Below are positions 55,681 to 64,000 of a DNA stretch of 64,000 nucleotides, piece after piece. The notes under the pieces were generated by a model. The model did no database searches, was not told where the DNA came from, and saw only the letters and a program-made list of their open reading frames with translations. The stretch's first letter is position 1. Each line of letters begins with the position of its first letter. A program made the position numbers and the translations under genes. The stretch comes from Sordariomycetes sp. S80-01Y (taxonomy: Eukaryota; Ascomycota; Sordariomycetes), in the NCBI GenBank assembly GCA_037042185.1, contig JAXQJY010000030.1, positions 1,302,001-1,366,000 on the forward strand. The letters run 5' to 3'.

Positions 55681-56428
55681 TCGCGGTGAAGAAGCCGGCC
55701 GACTGGAAGGGGGGTTGGGGCTAAAGAAGGCGAGTTGACGAAACAGACGCACTGTATAAGGTCTTTTTCTTTGTACGGGAGTTGACTATGGCCATCCATT
55801 AGAATAGACTGCTCTTTGTTTGGTGCGCATGGACCTTCGCCCCTTTATTCCGCTCCTAGGGGCAGTGTGAGCCGTAGCGTGAACTCTAAGGCCACTTGAG
55901 CCCCTTTACCAGGGCGCTTGGGGTAAAGGAGCAAGAAGCCAGATGCGGAGCACGAGCGATAAAGTCAAATATTGTCAAAGCCAAACACCGTTAATTGCCT
56001 TTCGTTGCACGTGAGATCTATGTAACCTGTCCTTGGCCTTTTTGTGTAAACCGACCCTCTAAATACATCCGGAGCTCCTAGCAGCAAATGATGGAAACGA
56101 CAGACATCTCGGGCTTTCTTGTCCGAGGGGAAAATGTGCCGGATTGACTCCAGGTAGGGTGAGATGAAAACAAAGTGCTTCCTTTAGGAGAGCACAAGAT
56201 GGCGGGGTTAAACTTTGAGTTTAGCCCAAGCATCCGAGCTACCCCGCAGGATGCGAGAAAAGAACCATGTACGGAGAAATGCCAAACCGCGCGGCGCCTT
56301 TGTCCTTCCCAAATTTTTGACCTGTATACCTCCAATGAAAAAGTTCCGATAAACGGTACGGGTATCCCCTAGCGAGTGTACAAGAAGTGAAGAGATGACC
56401 TGGCTGAGAGGCCTAGATTTGACGTCGC
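55681..56428. other. convergent 3' region, 748 bp
   Basis: 3' flanks of the seven-TM gene and the GH128 gene. Nothing else seen. Confidence 0.5.
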
Positions 56429-57685
56429 TTAGACGGAGGCGTAGAGCTCACCGAAGGTGGAGAGCGCGCTGGACGACGACATGAGGTTGTCGAGGGAGAC
56501 CATGAAGTATGAGTAAGCATCGAGGTACTCGATCTTCTCAAGCTCAGGAATGACGGTCTTCATGAACTCGTCCTTGGTGGCAGGGTCGGTGTCCAGAGGG
56601 GCGAACTCAGTCAGCCAGATGGGCTTTTCGTCGCAAATCTCGTGGGCCTTCTTGATGTGCTCGTAGAGGGTATCAACGTAGGCGGCCTCGGAGTACCAGT
56701 GAACCTGGCAGAAGTCGATAGCGCAGCCACCATCGAGGGACTTGCAGGCATCCATGAACGCTTGGAGGTACTCGAGGCCTTCGCCAGGGTTACCGGAGTT
56801 GGTGACGGAAGGGGAGCCGACAAGAACATCGCCAGAGTACTTGTTCATGTACTTGGCGTGAGCGGCGGCAGCATCCTGTGCAGTCATGGCAGCCTGAGAA
56901 GCGTGGTCGGGTTCGTTGAAGGACAGGATGGCCTTGGAGCCGGCGGCAATGGCAGACTCGCAATCAGAGTCCCAATGGTCAGTGTGCACGCTCAGATCAC
57001 CCCAGAGCATGGGGACGTAGTTGACGTTGTCGCTCAGGCCAGCGCTGGAGGATCCCCAGTTCCAGGCCCAGTCGCAAGCATCACATTCGGTACCGAAGAG
57101 GTTGGCGAGAAGGGCATCATTGTAGGCGATGCCACGCTTGCTGGAGAAGGGAGAGCCACCAGAGGAGCCACCAGAGGAGCCGCCAGAGGACGAACCCTTG
57201 GTAGGCTCGGGAGTGGATTCCTTAGTCGTAGAGGGCTTGACGGGGTTTACGACAACAGGGGCGTCAGCACTGTCATCCTGGGTCTCCTCCTTGGGCTGCT
57301 CGGCCACAGGCTCGGGGGAAGGCTCAGCCTGCTTGATCTGGGTGGCCAGGGTAGTGGGCTGGACCTTCTGCTCGGCAACGGGAGCAGGAGCCTGGGTGGG
57401 CTCGACCTCGACGATAGTGGTCGAGGTGGTGGGCTCAGGAGCGGGAGGAGGAGCAACCTTGTCCTCGGGCTTCTTCACCACAGGCTCGGGGACATCGGTG
57501 GGCTGGGGCTCCTGGCCAGCGGTGACATAGACAGTCTGCCACTGGGTGACCCAGTCCGTCTCGAGGGCGCGCTTGTCGAGCTGCTTCTCAACCTGGCGGT
57601 GGAGGTGGCGGTGGGAGTTGAAGGCAGCGGCCTGCCCGACGAGGGCAGTGACAACTGCGGAGGCGATGGCCTTGTTGGTCAACAT
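56429..57685 (-). CDS. secreted GH128-type beta-1,3-glucanase (Asl1-like)
   Basis: Single exon, 418 aa. The N-terminus has a signal peptide (MLTNKAIASAVVTALVGQAA, cut near AAF). Then come a possible Kex2 site (LDKR, about residue 38) and a Pro/Glu/Thr-rich linker with a GGSSGGSSGGS run (about 60-180). The catalytic core (about 185-418) opens with KRGIAYNDALLANLFG and holds the two expected glutamates, in LSFNEPDHASQAAM (acid/base) and KPIWLTEFAPLD (nucleophile). The family includes Schizosaccharomyces Asl1 and Lentinula GLU1 and acts on cell-wall beta-1,3-glucan. Third positions are strongly C-biased, a mark of high expression. That bias also opens a long antisense frame. A CT-rich tract on the coding strand about 300-380 bp upstream (57994-58070) marks a likely core promoter. 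Confidence 0.92.
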   Translation of the reverse strand: MLTNKAIASAVVTALVGQAAAFNSHRHLHRQVEKQLDKRALETDWVTQWQTVYVTAGQEPQPTDVPEPVVKKPEDKVAPPPAPEPTTSTTIVEVEPTQAPAPVAEQKVQPTTLATQIKQAEPSPEPVAEQPKEETQDDSADAPVVVNPVKPSTTKESTPEPTKGSSSGGSSGGSSGGSPFSSKRGIAYNDALLANLFGTECDACDWAWNWGSSSAGLSDNVNYVPMLWGDLSVHTDHWDSDCESAIAAGSKAILSFNEPDHASQAAMTAQDAAAAHAKYMNKYSGDVLVGSPSVTNSGNPGEGLEYLQAFMDACKSLDGGCAIDFCQVHWYSEAAYVDTLYEHIKKAHEICDEKPIWLTEFAPLDTDPATKDEFMKTVIPELEKIEYLDAYSYFMVSLDNLMSSSSALSTFGELYASV

Positions 57686-60600
57686 GGTGATGATTTGGTG
57701 GTTTTGTTTTGGGGTTGTCTCGGAGGTATAGAGAGCAGGCGAGCTTGTTATGGACTGCTGGTGCGTTCAGATCGATTCTATTTCCGGTGACAAGAGACTT
57801 GCGCTACGACCAGTCGAGGGCAAGGGAGTGGTTCTGGTAGAGAGTGTTTGAGCTTGGGGACGATGCTATTGTTGGTCGGCACGGCCGAAAGAGTGTGAGT
57901 GAGCAGCTGTCTGTCAAAGACGCGTGGTGGACAAGGAGTGCAAGCAGCGTGGCTGCGCGTGAAGAGAATGAATCGGGGTTGGTGATTGTTTTAAACGTGA
58001 GGTGAGAGGAAGCAAAAGGGGGAGGGAAACGAGAGCGGGAGCACAAGCAGAAAAGGGAAACGAAACGCACGCAGGCACTCAGGATCGGGGTCGCCCACCT
58101 CAAAGTGAGACGGAGGCAACCTGGAACGTGGTGAGGCCCAAGAGGCCCTAGAATTCTCGCACGTCCCTTCCACTGGCAGGTTCCGCCCACCTCACCGTCC
58201 GAAGGTGACAGGGGTCCTGCCCTGGCGGCGGCATCTGTGACAGGCACATTGTCCCGAAGCAGGAGCGACCCAGTTCTTCTCGACCCCTGCAGGAACTTTG
58301 CACCGCTTTCGCACCTTTGCACCCGGTCGTCGCCCTGTTTGTCCTCGTGGCTGCCATCCAAGCCATCCTGCCAGCGGGTGCAGTGTTCCTCGGGCTGGGC
58401 GTCGTCTCGTCTCACTGCCAGCTCACTCATCACGCTTGTCCTTCATCTCCGCTCCGTTGCGCTGGACAGCATCAATGCGATGCGGCGCCCAAGCCTGCGT
58501 GCCAGCGCAATTACCGCTCCGGCTTCTTGTCGACGAGCACTGCTGACCTCGACAGACGGGGCGCGCGCGTGCGAAGCGCTGAGGTCCACCTCTCGTGTCC
58601 TGCCGATGGACATCCAGCGATCAGCACGCCTGTCAGATCGGCTGGCATCGAGACCATGCCAGGACCACCACGATACGCGCTGCATACTCTCGCCCACCAA
58701 AACACTAACATGCTGGCGTGCGAGGTTCCGGCGGCAAGCCGCTGCCCTGAAACGCCCCAACTCTGGTCACCAACTTTAGCACGCTCCCTAACGCCTCCAT
58801 CTCGCCGGTTGGCCGCGGCCCTTGCATATGCGCCCCACATCACCACTGCAGGAACAACAGGCTCAATCCGAGCTTCGCTCTTTTGGTACCTGAAACGCAC
58901 TCGCAAACTCACCAATGAAGCCGGTAACCAGTACCAAAAACGGTCCCTCACGGTGCCCCAGAGGGTGCCAAAACTCTGCAGCACCGCCTCTGGACCGGCA
59001 CGGTCTCGATTTTTCTAAAGCCTGGAGGAATGGGGCTCCTTCAGGTACGAGGGACTCGTCACCTCGTAAACCACCGAAGCCCTTTGCCGATCGCTCCCAA
59101 GGGAAGCTGGTTTGCGTGCGCGGCCTCGTGGCTTGTTGCCAATGCAAGTCGCATACTTGTGATTGATTCCTTTTCTCTCGCGAAAACCGGCACCAGAATG
59201 GCAGGCAAGACAGCTTGACAGGGTAGAAGGTAGGGCATGTCACTGTGGTTCCGGTACGTGTGCCTCCTCGAAATCCTGCTGCCAGCGAATCCATCACGCG
59301 CTCTTTCGAGCTGTGCTGGGCAAATCCGCTGTCTACTCCGTACGTACGACGTACTGTAATGGTGCCGAGTTGGTGCCCAATTCGCGGTTGTTCTATGACT
59401 CGTACTGGGGAACGGGGGTTTCCGCCACGCCAACTGAACACTCTATCTCCCCGCCAGGCACTGCGAGTCAGCTAGTCAGGAACACCCGCTCGTGCCGCAA
59501 CACCGCCCCGAAGTCTCTTGAAAATATCCATTCTTTTGACGAGTTCGTGTCCATTATTCGTGCCCAGCCAGCAGTCAAGATGGAGGTTCAGGGCTCGAAG
59601 CTCAGAAAACTTGTGGGCTTCTCCATCCGCGGTCCATCCCGAGCAATCGGAGCCGTGCCTGGCCTGCCACGTTGATTACTGTTCCGCCCGCGGGCTAGCA
59701 CAGTATCGTGAGACGTTTGCCGAAATTGCACCCGCCGGCACCCGAAAGCTCTCGACGGCCCTCGACCAACCACTGCCTCTCGTCGAAGACTTCACGCCTG
59801 GGTGCCCTGTCCGACCCGCCGGCAGGGGAGCAAAAGCAAAAGCTTGTCGCCTCTAGTGCATCACAAGCCAGCACATCGGTGCCCCGGCTTCCGATCTTGA
59901 TTCCTTTGTGGTGATCACTGATTCATCAGGACGAGATTGTCGATTCCACCCTGGACAATGAAAGTTCCTTTCAACAGCAGTGATTGGGCTCACTGGGCAA
60001 ATTGACGGAGCAGTCCCGGTCCCTCGACCTCGCCAAACCACAACACTTACTCGTAACGGAGAGGAGGGAGCCTGCTCAGCGTCTAATGAAAGGTTTTCTG
60101 GTTTTCCTTTCTCGAGAAATTGCCCTCAATCGAAGCGCGTGGAAGAAGCAGCGTGCTTTGCGCGGTTTCTCGGTGAGGAGGACAACACCATTGGTCGCGA
60201 AAAACCACTCTTTGTCCACCAACTTTTCTTGCGCCGTTTCTCGAGATCCCCACCAACGTGTGAGGGCGGTATGACGTTGTAAAACGTCTGGTGCAGAGCT
60301 TTAGGTAGCGTTGAGAAGCCGTATATTGACTCTCCTCAGCCATTTTCAGGCGCAAACAAGAGGCCACGAACACCCTGGCCTCCACTCGGTAGCTTGAGTC
60401 TCTATCTAGCGTGCAACTAATACCTTTCCTACATGAGGCGTTCTCGAGTTCCATGGGCCTACAGTAACGATTCCTCTCCTCGGATGACCTTTGCTCCAGG
60501 ACTATTATTCATTGGAACGTCTAGCAACGTGCGAGTATGTGCACGTTGCGGAAAGCACTACCGAGCGTGAAAAGCCTGCTGTTGAGTAATGACTGCCAAG

Positions 60601-62033
60601 AACAAGATCATTCGGCCCGCTGTCGTGAACATTTTCTAGAAATCTGGAGCGCCAAGGTAAACAGCCCCAAGCTCCAGTTCTGACTATTAGGGCACTACAG
60701 ATGGGAGGACGATATTGCCCTGAACGGTCCTCCATCGCAACTTGAAATCTCGGGTTTCGACGTTCACAGATGCTGTTCTCCACAGCTGTAGTTCGGATCG
60801 AGATCACTGTCGCACTTCGACACGTGACTACCCTACGGCGTGAGCTTCGCTTGAACAGTGTTGTGTTATCATATTTGGGGCTCTTTCCGGGTTCCTCTTC
60901 AACTACCAAGTCCTGAGCTTACTCTCTAATGCCTACATGCTGATTCGTAGACTTAAATTGACCCTGCAAGGAGCTTACGGCATCGGGTTGTAAAGTGCGA
61001 TACTCGGACGTGTTGATGTTCAGAAAAATAATTTCACCGACAGGCAGCCGTTGGTCCGTCCCAGCTGAACGCACTGAGCGACAAGTCGCGGATCCGACAA
61101 CCTTAATGTTGCTTGAAGCTGAGGACGTCGTTGTGTGTCCACTGCTAACGTCAAGGGCTTTCGCGACGCCACTAAACATGAAGCCTCCACGACGTTGCAA
61201 TTGTTCTAGAAGCAGTCCCGCTTCTTCAGCCCTACGGCGTTGACGACGCCAGCCCGAAGCAAAGGGTGATCATTCGCAAAAGCTGCCTTGCCAGCCGCTC
61301 ACACTACTTGCCTTAGTACGGCATGGTACCTTAGCCAGGAGGGGTTGACCACTGGCAAGCCCCAGAAACTGTCGTAAGGCGGATTTTCCAGGGGTGCGGG
61401 GCTGACCGGGAAATGGGGGGTTACAGCCGCAGTAACGCTCACACCGCGGCCTCTCTTTCGCAAGAATGACGATTGTGGAAGGACTGCTAGGGTTTTCCCC
61501 ATGGAAAGCAAAGGAAATGAACCAGCTTTGATGCTGGGTTGGCGACCCGATGTTCCCAGAGTTTGCTGCGTGCTGGGCAACATCCCGAAGATCGACATCA
61601 CTATGCGTACATAAGTGGTGGGAGGGGGAACGCGCATTCCAGGCTGCTGCGTGTCGTGAAAGACGGTGGATTGATAGGCCGGTTCACTGCCACGATTACT
61701 TCTTTTGCTCGGTCACAGCCCCCGGCGCGCCAGATAGACTCTTGACCCAAGGCACAGGATCTCTCGCCTCCGAGTCTGCGGGGATCGACACCTCCTTGCT
61801 TGATCCTGGCCGGACCCCTACACGTGACAGCCGAGCCGTCTTAATTTCGCGTCACTAGCCAGGGCTGAACTTGAACTTGTCCAGCACCTGCACCTCTCGT
61901 CGACCTCATGTAGATAAGCATCCAGGACGCCAGAACGTTGGTTTAGTAACAATAGCCGCTCCGAATGTGACCAGCACCACCCACCAATTGACAACGCACG
62001 GCCTCGACGATATCAGACGTCCCCTCGCCTGCC
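57686..62033. other. 4.3-kb divergent region without recognised gene
   Basis: Between the GH128 gene (minus) and the Zn2Cys6 gene (plus). The GH128 side has a CT-rich tract on the minus strand (about 57994-58070). Open frames of up to 233 codons occur on both strands around 58.2-59.7 kb but overlap antisense and have no recognised domain. A near-palindromic GTACGTACGACGTAC lies at about 59340. No RNA gene or mobile element seen. Confidence 0.5.
57994..58070 (-). promoter_or_regulatory. CT-rich tract upstream of the GH128 gene
   Basis: Nearly pure purine on the plus strand, so pyrimidine on the coding strand, 309-385 bp before the ATG. Such tracts sit just upstream of transcription starts in highly expressed fungal genes. 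Confidence 0.45.
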
Positions 62034-63686
62034 ATGGACAACATGGACCATATTCACACCATGCAGAACTTTTCTCCGTCGATGCTCACCTATCCTGATC
62101 CAACCGACTTCGACTACAATGCCTTCTTACAGCAATCTGCCGATGACATGGGTTTTGGACACCCTCCTCCAGGACAGATGCCGCTGCCCTCGCCCATTCA
62201 GCCCTCACCAACCGGTGGGCACATGATCCAGGGATTCTCGGACTCGAGTGTTGGGAGAGCCACTCCGCCTGATTCTGACAATCGAAGCAACAGCAATGAT
62301 CTGGTCCGGGCAGGAAGCGCGGCACCGACAGCGGTCACTACTGCGTCTGCGAAGCACAAGCTTGAAAGACGCGGTCATACCAAGAGCAGACGAGGCTGCT
62401 ACAACTGCAAGAGGAGGCGGATCAAGGTATGTCACAGCGGCGGCACCCGTCCCAGGCTTGCTGACAGACCGGCCAGTGCCAAGAGACGCAGCCTGCTTGC
62501 GGTCACTGCGTCAAGACGGGCTTGAAGTGCGAGTACCCTTCGCTTCCCCAGATCACCCACCAGGTAGGCAGGCCGACACTTCTGGCAAGCTTAAGAGTTG
62601 CGCTGATAGTCGTAGCCCCATCACCAGATTCCTCTCTTCAGCCTGCAGGACATGCGCTTCTTCCAGCACTTCCTGACCCACTGCTACCCTCATCATCCTC
62701 TAAAGCAGGAAGAGGTGTGGACGCATGAGGTGCCTTGCATCGCTCATAATGTAAGCACATGCGCAGTGGCATATTCGGATATTTTCTAATATGTATAGCA
62801 CGAGTTCCTCATGCACGCTATACTAGGCTTTGCCGCCTCCGAGCTCATGGCAACCGACTACTCGCTCGTTACCGCCGCCATGAATCATCGTGTCAAAGCG
62901 ATCAAGGCTATCAAGAAACGCCTTGCTGAAGCCTCCAAGTCGGCGACCTCCCACGAGGAAGCGAACGCCCTAGTCGCCACCTGCTTTGCCCTGACGTTCC
63001 AGTCCGTCAGCCTCGATGATGGGCTGGCCGAGTACATGACCTTCATCCGTGGTATCGTCATAGTGGGGATGCAGATGATGTTCAAGGGGATTAAACCCAT
63101 CTTTAGCACCATGTTTGAGGAGCAACAGGATGAGATTCTGGCGCCGTACATGGAGGCTTTACCCCTGATTCGCAAGGGGTGGGCGGATTCGGCATTGGAG
63201 GCCATCACGAACCTGCGGCCGCTGTGTGTTGAGCCAGTCGAAATTGAATACCAAGAGAAGCTGGAAAACATTGTCCAGAAGCTCTACACGAACTCTTGGG
63301 CCGGTAAGACCCCCACTCCTCCGCCTGAAAAAATTCATCTGATAGCAATAGCCTACAAGGCGCATACGCAGCAGTACGCTTGGTGGATGATGCTCCCTCA
63401 CAACGTTTTCCAAGAGCTCATCTCCCCCAACAACCAAGTTGTCATGTTGCTGCACGCACACTGGATCTCCCTCGCCCAGATCATGGTCTTCATCACAGCG
63501 CAGGAGTACGAAGTCCGCGACAAGAAGCCGCCCGAGAACGGCAAGCACATAGACCCAGGCTTTGTGCGTTGGCTGAAGTATCTTAATGCCAGGGTTGACT
63601 ACGAGTATCAGATGTACAATCAGTGGCCGATGTGGGTTGAGCAGCAGTTGGATAGGGACATCAGCTTCTTCGGGAAGAGGCAATGA
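62034..63686 (+). CDS. Zn2Cys6 transcription factor, Upc2-like type
   Basis: Four exons, 62034..62426, 62477..62563, 62628..62750 and 62799..63686, give 496 aa. The binuclear zinc cluster is residues 122-149, Cys-X2-Cys-X6-Cys-X6-Cys-X2-Cys-X6-Cys (CYNCKRRRIK, then CQETQPACGHCVKTGLKCEY), and intron 1 falls just before the third Cys. A basic stretch (KHKLERRGHTKSRRG) precedes it. After DMRFFQHFLTHCYPHHP the protein continues as the helical regulatory domain seen in sterol-uptake-control-type regulators (MHAILGFAASELMATDYSLV, EANALVATCFALTFQSVSLD, MQMMFKGIKPIF). Target genes cannot be told. The start at 62034 is the first in-frame ATG; a second Met follows two codons later. All four exons keep frame. 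Confidence 0.9.
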
Positions 63687-64000
63687 GCGGCAAGGAAGCC
63701 GCAGAGTGCCCTGGCTTGGGCAAGATCTAGACAAACATGGCTGCGATGTTTGATTCTACGGACGTACACGATCGAGACCCGCCCCGCGGAGAGTCCTCGT
63801 TGGATTCACAGCGTGGCGTTTGATACCACTGAGGGTTTGGTTTGGGAGGATACCCGGAGGGATTACTTGCTTGTTTGTTTGTTGGTGTTTCTGCTTTACG
63901 ACGCTACTCTGTCTAGCTGTATTTAATCGCACATTCTCAACTCATGACTGCCACATGATTGAACTTTGACCGCCTCTCTCATGGGACGCACCGCTTACCC
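63687..64000. other. 3' flank of the Zn2Cys6 gene
   Basis: 314 bp to the window edge. Nothing recognised. Confidence 0.5.

Noticed and set aside
56642-57790. 382-codon plus-strand open frame
   Set aside because: It is antisense to the single-exon GH128 gene and is opened by that gene's strong third-position C bias. Its composition (Gly/Leu/Val/Arg) mirrors the GH128 codons and it has no domain.
59337-59358. GTACGTAC-type near-palindrome
   Set aside because: Short and isolated; no link to a promoter or repeat family could be shown.
58237-59675. Several open frames of 160-233 codons on both strands
   Set aside because: Mutually overlapping, Arg/Ser/Pro-rich, no domain. Typical chance frames in GC-rich DNA.
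1-64000. CRISPR arrays, insertion sequences, operons
   Set aside because: This is a spliced fungal chromosome; no such structure is present.

Overview
The window looks like chromosomal DNA of a filamentous ascomycete, most likely a sordariomycete. The genes carry short introns (mostly 47-120 nt, GT-AG, with CTAAC/CTGAC branch points), start codons sit in A/CC-ATG contexts, promoters hold pyrimidine-rich tracts, and several proteins are close to Trichoderma/Colletotrichum-type orthologues (for example the xylose dehydrogenase XYD1). I worked out 22 protein genes at exon level. I saw no tRNA, rRNA, CRISPR array, transposon or viral fossil. Every multi-exon model was checked by hand for phase, and each spliced length is a multiple of three.

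Left part (0-20.4 kb): on the minus strand, an F-box/LRR protein, an ING-family PHD protein (Pho23-like) and a cis-prenyltransferase. On the plus strand is a GH63-like glucosidase with eight exons, one of them only 3 nt. Then comes a head-to-tail minus-strand series: ATP5 (OSCP subunit), MOB1, DBR1 (lariat debranching enzyme) and an elongin C (ELC1).

Middle part (20.4-42 kb): RHO4 (plus), DAD1 (minus), the large SANT co-repressor SNT1 (minus) with a 12-bp periodic tandem repeat just past its stop, deoxyhypusine synthase DYS1 (plus), an unrecognised 558-aa protein (minus), a divergent pair of aldo-keto reductase (minus) and XYD1 (plus) sharing a 494-bp promoter, the wobble-uridine methyltransferase TRM9 (plus), and a two-repeat Myb protein (minus).

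Right part (42-64 kb): two long stretches without a recognisable gene (6.3 kb and 4.3 kb) lie next to regulatory or cell-wall genes. They surround a tubulin cofactor B (plus), a signal-peptide/TM/RING-H2 protein (plus), a seven-TM-type protein of unknown function (plus), a secreted GH128-type glucanase (minus) and a Zn2Cys6 transcription factor (plus).

The genes are mainly housekeeping: splicing/lariat turnover, translation factor hypusination, tRNA wobble modification, tubulin folding, kinetochore, cytokinesis and chromatin repression. They do not form an operon-like pathway. The only obvious functional pair is the AKR/XYD1 divergent pair (sugar oxidoreduction). The most unusual content is in gene structure: a 3-nt microexon, three GC-AG introns, tandem acceptor sites in several genes (including DBR1 itself), and a 12-nt-periodic repeat in the same reading frame as the end of SNT1.
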